Shown here one piece after another: positions 1 through 6,564 of a stretch of 24,934 nt of DNA. Both the position numbers and the translations under genes were made by a program. The stretch covers positions 1-24,934 of IMG/VR virus record IMGVR_UViG_3300038441_000477; one strand, 5' to 3'. The notes below the pieces were generated by a model. The model worked only from the letters and a program-made list of their open reading frames with translations. It was not told the origin of the DNA and ran no database searches. Position 1 is the first letter of the stretch. The number at the start of each line of letters is the position of its first letter. The DNA is from a virus.

Positions 1-392
1 ATGACCCGTTGTATTATTGTGACGACCCTGAGTCTCAGTTCGAGAGCTCTGTCGAGTACTTGTTGAGCATTTTGCACGACAAGAACAAAGAGGACGGGGT
101 GCAGTTACCGGGTGACGAGCTGGTGGAGTATTGCCCGCAGTATCGCGAAGCAATCTGCATCAAGCTGGGGATGATCGTAGATTCGATCCGTGACTTCAAT
201 GACATCAGCGAAATCATGGCAATCAAGAGTGTGCTCGAACAGCCTGAGTTCTCTAAGCGGTTTGAGCATGCCTCGATGCATCTAACGGACAGGGTGATGT
301 TCACCATCTATCCTGACACTTCATTCTCCTTTCCGGTGTTACCCCCGGGCGCCCCTCTTATCGGTTTAGAGCCGCTCTTTGCTCCACTATGA
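1..392 (+). CDS. 3' end of an unknown gene (5' truncated by window)
   Basis: The frame that ends in TGA at 390-392 is already open at base 3, so the gene starts upstream of the window; a TTG at 9 is in frame but has no visible ribosome binding site. About 129 C-terminal residues are visible. They are acidic and probably helical at first, then end in a Pro-rich, hydrophobic tail (SFPVLPPGAPLIGLEP). I recognise no domain. A strong hairpin follows 20 bases after the stop, so this is the last gene of a + strand unit that converges on the RNA polymerase unit. Function unknown. Confidence 0.65.
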   Translation, partial: DPLYYCDDPESQFESSVEYLLSILHDKNKEDGVQLPGDELVEYCPQYREAICIKLGMIVDSIRDFNDISEIMAIKSVLEQPEFSKRFEHASMHLTDRVMFTIYPDTSFSFPVLPPGAPLIGLEPLFAPL

Positions 393-411
393 CCTGTACC
401 AGCCATAGCGT

Positions 412-439
412 CCCTAACAGCCCTCACAGGCTGTTAGGG
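412..439 (+). terminator. Intrinsic terminator, 11-bp perfect stem
   Basis: CCCTAACAGCC (412-422) pairs perfectly with GGCTGTTAGGG (429-439) around a 6-nt loop. A T-rich tract follows at 451-461 on the + strand. It lies between the + gene ending at 392 and the - gene ending at 463. The U-tract favours the + direction; the - direction has no T run after the stem, so any bidirectional action would be weaker. Confidence 0.85.
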
Positions 440-462
440 GGCTTAGGTTGTTTATTTTTTTG

Positions 463-1758
463 CTACTTGATTGCAGTCTTGAGATTGAGGACCACTGTGT
501 TCGAACCGGCTTGGTGGTGAGCCTTCATTCGTTGCAGCATCATCTCAGTTGGTACGCGTACCACTTCAGCAGACAGGCGGGTAGCAATCTTGCTCAAGCC
601 TTCGCCCAAGCAGGTCTTGCAGTAGTCACCATCAACAGTCAGACAGAACTGAGGAACCCGCATAGCCACAGGCTTGCCAATGATCTTGTTCAGTTCTTCC
701 TTGTCAATGAAGATCACTTTGCCATTGGAGATATAACTGCTACCCATCCAATAGCTGGCGCTGTCCTTCAGGACGATCTTCACCTCGCCACGAGGAGTAC
801 CGCAGTCAGTGCCTTCTACCTTGCTACGGCCAATCAGACGCAGTGTTTCTTTTACAGCAGAGCCACCTTCACCTGTAGCCATGGAACGGGAGTAGGCACC
901 GGAGACCGCAGTGTTCACCTGAGTAACGATCTGCTCAGGGTCAAGGCCTTGGTCCAGAGAACGTGGCAACGCCACCCAGCCAGTGCTGGTAGGGTTCTCT
1001 TCAATACCGAACGCAATGAACATACGCTTACGCGCAGTACCAATGAACTTGTCGTTAATGAAGAAGTTCTTGGACTTGCCCTTCATCATCTCTGCACGGT
1101 CCATTGCCACCAGCTCATCCAAGATGGCAGTGAAGACAACAGGATCGTTCAGTTCGTGGGCGTGTTGCTTCAGGAGTTCGTCTTTACGCTTGAGGATCTC
1201 CTTGGACACAGTCAATGCATCCACACCGCCCGGCTTAACGAAGTGAGCACCCAGACCTTCGAGGTAGTAGCAGTTCTCGGTGAACTTCAGACAGTCTGCA
1301 ACCGACGCCTTACCTTCAGGAACAGTTTCCCCTTCCTTAGGGTTGTCCACCATCAAACGACTGATGTGACCCTCGATAAGCTTCTTGGTGAAGAACGTGT
1401 TAACGTAGTCCACCTTACCCATGAAGGGTTCCCACCACAGGATCACGTTGAACAGCATGAGTCCGAAAGTAGACTCAACAGCTTGATCTTTGAGGATAGG
1501 GTGGAAGTCACCGGGGAAGCTGAACTTGGTGTCCATTACCGCGAAGGGTTCTTCCACATTACCTTCTAGGGTGACTTGCTCACCGTCTAGCATGGCGTGG
1601 AACTTACCCTTCTCTACGAACACCGCCCCAGGGATCTTCTTGAAGGCGCCAGCTGAGTCTTCATCATCCAGCTGGATAGCAATGACAGACTGTACGGCCG
1701 CCTTGCTTCCATACGCCTTCATTTCGAACCAGCGTTTAAAGAAGTCGATCTTAAGCAT
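463..1758 (-). CDS. RNA polymerase beta-prime subunit fragment (bridge helix, zinc site, trigger loop), phiKZ gp80-like
   Basis: 431 aa. Visible similarity to the middle of bacterial RpoC: a bridge-helix-like stretch at about 271-312 (around VNTAVSGAYSRSMATG) leads into TDCGT at 317-321, the counterpart of E. coli DDCGT with zinc ligand C814. C372, C380 and C383 match the other three ligands (C888, C895, C898). MKAHHQAG at 411-418 matches the trigger-loop MRTFHIGG, with H415 at the position of H936. The catalytic NADFDGD motif is absent, so it must be on another polypeptide, as in phiKZ-like phages where beta and beta-prime are split. Proximity to inner-body-type genes suggests the virion RNA polymerase (gp80 type) rather than the non-virion enzyme (gp55 type); that choice is inference. 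The ATG at 1758 lies inside the end of the upstream gene (8-nt overlap), implying translational coupling. Confidence 0.85.
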   Translation of the reverse strand: MLKIDFFKRWFEMKAYGSKAAVQSVIAIQLDDEDSAGAFKKIPGAVFVEKGKFHAMLDGEQVTLEGNVEEPFAVMDTKFSFPGDFHPILKDQAVESTFGLMLFNVILWWEPFMGKVDYVNTFFTKKLIEGHISRLMVDNPKEGETVPEGKASVADCLKFTENCYYLEGLGAHFVKPGGVDALTVSKEILKRKDELLKQHAHELNDPVVFTAILDELVAMDRAEMMKGKSKNFFINDKFIGTARKRMFIAFGIEENPTSTGWVALPRSLDQGLDPEQIVTQVNTAVSGAYSRSMATGEGGSAVKETLRLIGRSKVEGTDCGTPRGEVKIVLKDSASYWMGSSYISNGKVIFIDKEELNKIIGKPVAMRVPQFCLTVDGDYCKTCLGEGLSKIATRLSAEVVRVPTEMMLQRMKAHHQAGSNTVVLNLKTAIK

Positions 1759-2659
1759 AAGTGAGCTCTTCCAATTTTTCCACTAACTGCTCAATAGCAA
1801 TCAGCGCAAGGTGATCGGTCACGACGTTGTTCAGATAGACTAGGAGCTGGTCACGCATCTGCTGATCATTCAATTCAGAGATCAGATAAATGGCGATGAC
1901 TTCCTTACCATACTGTACGAGGTTGTCGTGATCGGGATAGTCGATGAGCTTTTGCAGCTCAGGCTTGAAGAAGGACAGCAATGTATCTACTGAGCTCCCT
2001 ACGCGACCGTTAGAGGTGACGTGCTGAAAGGCGTACGTACCACGGATGTTCTCGACGTTGGCCCGTATACGCTTGATCAGGGTCTCTGGGATACCATCTT
2101 CAACATCGGCCTGCTTCAGGTTGTCACGAACCGCCTTCAACGTCACTTCACTGACGTCTTCGATCAGCAGTTCATGCTCGCCGAGGTCAGCGTTGTCGCC
2201 CAGATACTTCTGGAGGATCAGTAGGAACCGACTAACAGGGGGAATGTCAGTAGAATCCAGAACATCACCCAAACCAATGAGGTCTTCATAGTTGTCCATC
2301 TCGTAGAAGAAGTTGCCGATCTCGATCAACTGCTCAACGCGCTCATGAGTAACTTCATCGAGGTTGATGATGAAACCCATTTTGGTAAGTACGTCGATTA
2401 TATTGTTGGTGATCAGTTCATAGATCTGTTTCTTCTTGATGTTCGTGTCGTACTCTTCGCCGATGAGTATCTCGGTGATGACTCCCGGCATTAACGACTC
2501 AGGTTCAGACAACAGAATTAAATTGAACCCATCGGTCAATATTTTAGCCTGAGGCGCGGGGACAGCGTCCTTAAAGCTAACCCAAATACCACCGAGGAGG
2601 GTGGCTGCAAAGTCTTCTCCTTCGCTTACAATAACTGCTTCGTTAGTCTCGATGAGCAT
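1751..2659 (-). CDS. Unknown protein co-transcribed with the RNA polymerase fragment
   Basis: 302 aa, acidic, apparently alpha-helical through most of its length after a short N-terminal beta-like segment (about residues 1-70). No catalytic motif, signal peptide or membrane segment is evident and I do not recognise the family. An AGGAT ribosome binding site sits about 9 nt upstream of the ATG. Its last 8 bases overlap the start of the RNA polymerase beta-prime fragment, so the two are probably made together. This could mean an RNA polymerase accessory protein or simply a virion protein. It starts only 39 bp from the divergent + gene at 2699. Confidence 0.75.
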   Translation of the reverse strand: MLIETNEAVIVSEGEDFAATLLGGIWVSFKDAVPAPQAKILTDGFNLILLSEPESLMPGVITEILIGEEYDTNIKKKQIYELITNNIIDVLTKMGFIINLDEVTHERVEQLIEIGNFFYEMDNYEDLIGLGDVLDSTDIPPVSRFLLILQKYLGDNADLGEHELLIEDVSEVTLKAVRDNLKQADVEDGIPETLIKRIRANVENIRGTYAFQHVTSNGRVGSSVDTLLSFFKPELQKLIDYPDHDNLVQYGKEVIAIYLISELNDQQMRDQLLVYLNNVVTDHLALIAIEQLVEKLEELTYA

Positions 2660-2698
2660 TGAGGCTATCCTATTAGATTAATCAGGGAATCATAGCAT

Positions 2699-3514
2699 AT
2701 GTCTAGCAATAAACAAGCCAAGCGTGCGGCAGCTTCGAAACAGAAAAAGAAAGCTGCGAACATCGAGCGTGCCAAGACACAGCAACAGCTGGGACGCCGA
2801 CAAGAGCAACAGGACCGTCGTTCACCACAAGCCAAAGCCGCCCGTAACGCACGCGTCGGCTATGCCGTTGCCACCAAAGGCGTGATCGACACGGCCAAAG
2901 AACTCCAGAAAGATCCTGAGTTCGCCAAGACCAAGATCAAAGCACTGACCAACATCGAAGTGCTCACCGGCATTAACGAAATGATCCCGGTCCTCGGCGG
3001 TGTGCATGGCGGTATCGAAATCGTTACCCGTCTCAGCGACATGAAGAAGTACGACATCCTGCCGCATCAGGCCGAGATGATCGAAGCCTTCGACCGCAAG
3101 GTGATCTCGATCTCGGAAGACATCCACGCGATGTACGAGTTCATCAACGCCGAGAAGCAGGTCGAAGATTACATGCCGATCTTCATCCACTACATCGACA
3201 CTCTGGCTGACGTTGTTCAGTTCGCTATCCCGGAGCTGATGGAAGGTCTGTTGCAGCCAATCGAAGCGCTGATCAACGAATACGTGAACGAGCACAAGGC
3301 AGAAGGCGAACACTCCTCTGCGTTCGGCGCACGCGTCTCCGACGAGCGTATCGTTCGTATCGCTCCTGAATACCGCACCATGCGTCCGCTGGAAGACTTC
3401 CTGCCAGACGCTGATGCTGAAGGCGAAGCAGAACCGACCCCACTGGTAGGCGAACTGCAGAAAGTCGACGAAGCTGGCGCTCTGGAAGCCTCGCTGGCCA
3501 AAGAAATCCTCTGA
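2699..3514 (+). CDS. Unknown protein with a highly basic N-terminal tail
   Basis: 271 aa. Residues 1-52 are rich in Lys, Arg, Gln and Ala (KQAKRAAASKQKKKAA), probably disordered and able to bind nucleic acid or an acidic partner. Residues about 55-205 look helical (for example MYEFINAEKQVEDYMPIFIH). The C-terminal 50 residues are acidic and Pro-containing. No known domain is recognised. It opens a + strand unit with the two genes up to 5770; the next gene begins 22 bases after its stop. Codon use is strongly biased to C-ending codons, as in the structural genes nearby, which suggests good expression. A virion or assembly role is inference only. Confidence 0.8.
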   Translation: MSSNKQAKRAAASKQKKKAANIERAKTQQQLGRRQEQQDRRSPQAKAARNARVGYAVATKGVIDTAKELQKDPEFAKTKIKALTNIEVLTGINEMIPVLGGVHGGIEIVTRLSDMKKYDILPHQAEMIEAFDRKVISISEDIHAMYEFINAEKQVEDYMPIFIHYIDTLADVVQFAIPELMEGLLQPIEALINEYVNEHKAEGEHSSAFGARVSDERIVRIAPEYRTMRPLEDFLPDADAEGEAEPTPLVGELQKVDEAGALEASLAKEIL

Positions 3515-3536
3515 CCATTAACAAGGACTTATCTTC

Positions 3537-5306
3537 ATGACTGATACTCCTAACACCGACAGCACAGGTACTGAACTGAGTGGTGCTGTCGGCGAAGCTG
3601 GTATTGTAGGCCAAGCATCTGCGCCAGCACAGCCTGCAGCCCCTGTACAACCTGCGGTAGCGAAAGCTACCCACCAGGATAAGCACAACGCTGCAAACAC
3701 CACCATGACCACTATGGTGCCTCCTGCATCCCCTCTGCTTGCCGAGCTGTCGGTTGCTGAGCGTGAGGCTGGTGGTTACCTGACTGTCTTCTTGGGCAAC
3801 AGCAAGAAAGACGTGCTGGAAGCTCAACAGCTGATCGGTAAGTGGTTCACGTTCAATAGCTTCGTGTCGATGGCACAAGAAGGGCGTGTTAACCAATCGA
3901 CCATGAACAAGGCCAATGCCGACTGGGAACAGTACGTTGCAGAAACCTATCCTGGTCGTACTCCGAAAGAGATCGCCGATCACGCTGCTGACCTGTATGC
4001 GTACATGTCGGAGATCCAGGACGAGATCAAGGTTCGTAGTCATGTCTGCAACGAAGCGGGTATCACCAACCTCAGCGATCGTGGCGGCAACTACGTTACT
4101 GGCGACATCGTCGGTAAGAAGCCTGCTCGTTCTACCAAGGGTTTCTCTGCAGCTGAAGTAATGCGTCGCTCTGCACTGCGTTCGAACGGCGACAAGCTGA
4201 TCTTCGACGTACTGCTGCGTGACTCCTTCGTCAGCCTGTCGTTCACTCGTCCTAACCGTCTGGAAATGGGCGACCTGCTGAACGATATCCGTCGTACCAT
4301 CGTCGGCTATGTGCGTGAGATCAACAACAACAGTGCGGTCCTTGCTCGCATTGCGTCGATCCGCGTCATCTGGAACTTCCTGGCCACGCGCATTACCTCG
4401 TGCAGCGTCTCGGACATCAGCGACTTCCGCCAACTGGCCAACGTTATCACCCTGAACGATATGGAACAGTTCGTGGTGGCGTTGATCGAGTCCCTGAACA
4501 CCAAGGGTGTCAACCTGAACCTGCGCTGCTTGGCACCTTCCTGCAAGTGGGACGCTTTCCACTTGGTAGAGCCAAGCAAGCTGGTGCAGATCCGTCCTTC
4601 GCTGCGTGTTCCAGAAGAGCTGGCCATCTATGCCAACCTCATCAACGGTCATGCGAAGTACACCATCGAAGAAACGCTGGCAATGAGTCGTGCGGCGACC
4701 TACGGTTTGGAAACGAACCGTGTCTACAACGACGACAAGACCATGTGCTTCCTGATTGCGCCGCCTGTGTTGACCGAAGCGTTCAATACCTTCGACTACT
4801 TCATCGGCCGGGTTAACCCTCAGCTGTTCGACATCCGTCAAAAGGTTGTTGATCCAGACGAGTATGCAACCCAAATCACCATGGCTCACAACGAGCTGGG
4901 TTCGACGGAATACATCCACTGGGTAACGGGTTACATCAACCTGCCAACTCCAGGTACTGACGAAGAAGAGATCATCATTCTTCGTAAGGACACGGATGAC
5001 ACCGAGTTCAACGAAGGCGTGATGGCGGTCATTCTGGATCACCCAGACATGAACCGTAACCTGACTCGCTTCATCCTGAACAAGACCCCGTACATGTCTC
5101 GCACCTTCATCGGTGTGCAGAACTACGTGTGCCCTGTGTGCAGCAAGCAGTCGGGCGACCTCCAGGACCCGGAACACTTCCTGGACCGCAAGTTGGGTTA
5201 TACTCCTATTGACCCAATCATGAGTTTTTTTACCCTCACCCAGTTGGCGATGCTGGCGCAAGCGGTGGAGTCGGGCAGAGCCAAGTCCGAAGCCCTCTCC
5301 GAATAG
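3537..5306 (+). CDS. Putative tail assembly chaperone / hub-type protein with two Cys pairs; 0-frame product of a frameshift pair
   Basis: 589 aa. Residues 1-60 are Ala, Pro, Gln and Thr rich and probably disordered; the rest looks globular. There are two zinc-ribbon-like Cys pairs: CLAPSC at 331-336 and CPVC at 532-535, the second followed by acidic and aromatic residues (DPEHFLD). This recalls the zinc-finger part of T4 gp26-like hub proteins, but the resemblance is weak and by eye. Near the end, codons for residues 564-565 are TTT TTT inside the heptamer T TTT TTT at 5225-5231. Slipping -1 there would replace the last 24 residues with a 179-residue extension and give a 744-aa protein ending at 5770. 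The gene, its length and its frame are secure; the role is inferred mainly from this frameshift arrangement. Confidence 0.85.
   Translation: MTDTPNTDSTGTELSGAVGEAGIVGQASAPAQPAAPVQPAVAKATHQDKHNAANTTMTTMVPPASPLLAELSVAEREAGGYLTVFLGNSKKDVLEAQQLIGKWFTFNSFVSMAQEGRVNQSTMNKANADWEQYVAETYPGRTPKEIADHAADLYAYMSEIQDEIKVRSHVCNEAGITNLSDRGGNYVTGDIVGKKPARSTKGFSAAEVMRRSALRSNGDKLIFDVLLRDSFVSLSFTRPNRLEMGDLLNDIRRTIVGYVREINNNSAVLARIASIRVIWNFLATRITSCSVSDISDFRQLANVITLNDMEQFVVALIESLNTKGVNLNLRCLAPSCKWDAFHLVEPSKLVQIRPSLRVPEELAIYANLINGHAKYTIEETLAMSRAATYGLETNRVYNDDKTMCFLIAPPVLTEAFNTFDYFIGRVNPQLFDIRQKVVDPDEYATQITMAHNELGSTEYIHWVTGYINLPTPGTDEEEIIILRKDTDDTEFNEGVMAVILDHPDMNRNLTRFILNKTPYMSRTFIGVQNYVCPVCSKQSGDLQDPEHFLDRKLGYTPIDPIMSFFTLTQLAMLAQAVESGRAKSEALSE
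5225..5231 (+). other. Candidate programmed -1 ribosomal frameshift site (T TTT TTT)
   Basis: Seven T residues are phased as agT TTT TTT acc in the 0 frame, the ideal X XXY YYZ form. The -1 frame has a stop (TGA) at 5210-5212, just upstream of the heptamer, and is then open without interruption to the TGA at 5768-5770. All 21 other Phe codons of the 0-frame gene are TTC, so the two TTT codons look retained for slipping. Possible nearby structure: TTGGGT (5193-5198) can pair with ACCCAA (5212-5217) upstream of the site. No strong downstream pseudoknot is obvious by eye. Confidence 0.7.
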
Positions 5307-5407
5307 ATCCGCGTGGGCGAAGAGGGGAAATAGTCTTCAGTCCTGTTTACAGACAGGTCTACAGTCAGTTGGTCGGTGTGTCTACCGCTCACTTGCCTGA
5401 GGAGTCA

Positions 5408-5770
5408 ATGGTGTTCAGTGAGTCAATGCTCCACGACTTAAACATGAACTACTACAACACCAAGACTAAGACCCCTTTCTCGTCGGTACAGTACTTCAAA
5501 GAAGAGCACGAGTATTATCACCCGTGGTCTCTTAAGTCGAGTGGGAAGATGTTCGGGTTCCACAAGCTCCATGAGGTTATTAGTCTCAAAGACTTCATGG
5601 AGTGGCCGATGTGCGTGACCGATGAGTTGCTGGACGGCATTACGGAGGGAAGGAATGAACGGGATAAGCTGGACAACCCTAACCCTCCGGATGCCGATGG
5701 TAAGTCGTCTACCAACAAAGATCTTAAAGCAATTATGCAGCAGCTGGGTTTGGATAAAAAGCTCTTTTGA
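5408..5770 (+). CDS. Downstream partner frame, probably made mainly as a -1 frameshift extension of the preceding gene
   Basis: From the ATG at 5408 this is 120 aa; a GAGGAG (5399-5404) lies only 3 nt before it, and the in-frame GTG at 5411 has better spacing (6 nt). The frame is open back to 5213, with no ATG, GTG or TTG before 5369. If read by slipping at 5225-5231, coding starts at 5231 and adds 179 residues: first a flexible Gly/Ser/Arg linker (VGDAGASGGVGQSQ), then a globular part rich in Tyr, Phe, His and Lys. This is the layout of lambda gpG-gpT-like tail assembly chaperones. No domain is recognised. The frame ends at the terminator that closes the unit. Independent initiation at 5408 or 5411 is not excluded. 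Confidence 0.7.
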   Translation: MVFSESMLHDLNMNYYNTKTKTPFSSVQYFKEEHEYYHPWSLKSSGKMFGFHKLHEVISLKDFMEWPMCVTDELLDGITEGRNERDKLDNPNPPDADGKSSTNKDLKAIMQQLGLDKKLF

Positions 5771-5808
5771 TTAATACCCCGGGGGCCTTTGGGTTCCCGG
5801 GGTATTAA
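5771..5808 (+). terminator. Intrinsic terminator, 13-bp perfect stem
   Basis: TTAATACCCCGGG (5771-5783) pairs perfectly with CCCGGGGTATTAA (5796-5808) around a 12-nt loop, directly after the TGA at 5768-5770. The following + strand sequence is only moderately T-rich (GTATTTTATG). It separates the frameshift pair from the gene at 5877. Confidence 0.85.
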
Positions 5809-5815
5809 CCGTATT

Positions 5816-5820
5816 TTATG
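5816..5820 (+). promoter_or_regulatory. Weak candidate late promoter element (TTATG)
   Basis: TTATG follows the terminator and lies about 57 bases before the ATG at 5877, in the only spacer where a promoter for that unit could sit. As I recall, phiKZ non-virion RNA polymerase promoters contain TATG near the start site. A motif this short proves little, so this is a suggestion only. Confidence 0.2.
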
Positions 5821-5862
5821 TCGCGACGGCTTTACCAGACACCCTTATTTAAATTCTCATAC

Positions 5863-5876
5863 GAAAGGGCCCTTTC
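5863..5876 (+). promoter_or_regulatory. 14-bp perfect palindrome containing the ribosome binding site and abutting the start codon
   Basis: GAAAGGGCCCTTTC is self-complementary over 14 bases and its left half carries the Shine-Dalgarno sequence (AAAGGG) for the ATG at 5877. As RNA it can fold as GAAAG-(GGCC)-CTTTC and hide the ribosome binding site; as DNA it could bind a dimeric protein. Confidence 0.6.
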
Positions 5877-6518
5877 ATGAGCAAAGACACCTTTACCTCT
5901 CCTCAGGTTACTGACCTGAGCGGGAAAGCGCCGGCTGAAGCCGAAGCTGCTCCAGTGGTTACCAAGGAAGTTGCACCAGTTGCTGCTCCTCCTGCTGCCG
6001 CTGCCCCTGCTACCGCCGAAGCTTCCTTCGTGCCTAAGCAAGACGTTATCGCCATTAACAAAATGGTGAACGCCAAGGGTACCGTTACCACCGACGTCAT
6101 TGTTGCTCGTATCAAGCAACACATGGAGTTCTTGTCTGGCGCTAAGCGCTACAAGAGCAAGGAAGAAGAAGTTCAGGAACAAGTGAGCTTCATCGAGACC
6201 GTCGGCAACACGCTGAAACTCGACTTCCCTCAGTACGCCCTGGTGACTGACGAACTGTTGAACGCCATCCGCGACAACAAGGACGTCTTCCAGAAAGGCA
6301 CCCAGTTCCGCTTCACCATGGGTCTGGACAAAACCTACCCTGCTCAGTACATCCGCACCTACCAGGTCTACATGACCTTCCTGGCGATGGTTGCGAAGAA
6401 CTGGGTGTCCCGCTACAAGCTGGACAAGTTGGTTGACCTGGCTCACGTGATCCACGACTTTGACCGTAAAGGCAAAGAGAACCTCACGCAGTACTTCCGC
6501 TACCTGACCCAAGTCTAA
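5877..6518 (+). CDS. Unknown Ala/Pro-rich-tailed protein, probably virion-associated
   Basis: 213 aa. Residues about 15-55 are a low-complexity Ala/Pro/Glu/Val stretch (APVAAPPAAAAPATAEAS), probably a disordered linker. Residues 55-213 look compact and helical, rich in Lys, Tyr and Phe, and end in YFRYLTQV. I see no signal peptide, membrane segment or catalytic motif and do not recognise the family. The start is fixed by an AAAGGG inside the palindrome just upstream. The inner-body-like gene follows 46 bases later, so the two are probably co-expressed. The disordered Ala/Pro N-terminus resembles that of the 589-aa protein upstream in composition only. Confidence 0.8.
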   Translation: MSKDTFTSPQVTDLSGKAPAEAEAAPVVTKEVAPVAAPPAAAAPATAEASFVPKQDVIAINKMVNAKGTVTTDVIVARIKQHMEFLSGAKRYKSKEEEVQEQVSFIETVGNTLKLDFPQYALVTDELLNAIRDNKDVFQKGTQFRFTMGLDKTYPAQYIRTYQVYMTFLAMVAKNWVSRYKLDKLVDLAHVIHDFDRKGKENLTQYFRYLTQV

Positions 6519-6544
6519 CCACGGCCGTCAGTTTAACCCAACCC

Positions 6545-6556
6545 TCCTTGCAAGGA
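6545..6556 (+). promoter_or_regulatory. 12-bp perfect palindrome containing the ribosome binding site
   Basis: TCCTTGCAAGGA is self-complementary and its right half (AAGGA) is the Shine-Dalgarno sequence for the ATG at 6565, 8 nt downstream. A TCCT-(TGCA)-AGGA fold would mask it. Confidence 0.55.
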
Positions 6557-6564
6557 ATAGATTC

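Noticed and set aside
463-1569. A 373-codon + strand frame opposite the RNA polymerase fragment
   Set aside because: The - strand protein has clear RpoC motifs; the + frame begins inside the terminator region and has shadow-type composition.
3273-5261. A 662-codon open frame on the - strand opposite the 589-aa gene
   Set aside because: It is a shadow of strong codon bias on the + strand; its protein is rich in Val, Arg, Gln and His without any domain, and the + strand frame has a ribosome binding site and sensible composition.
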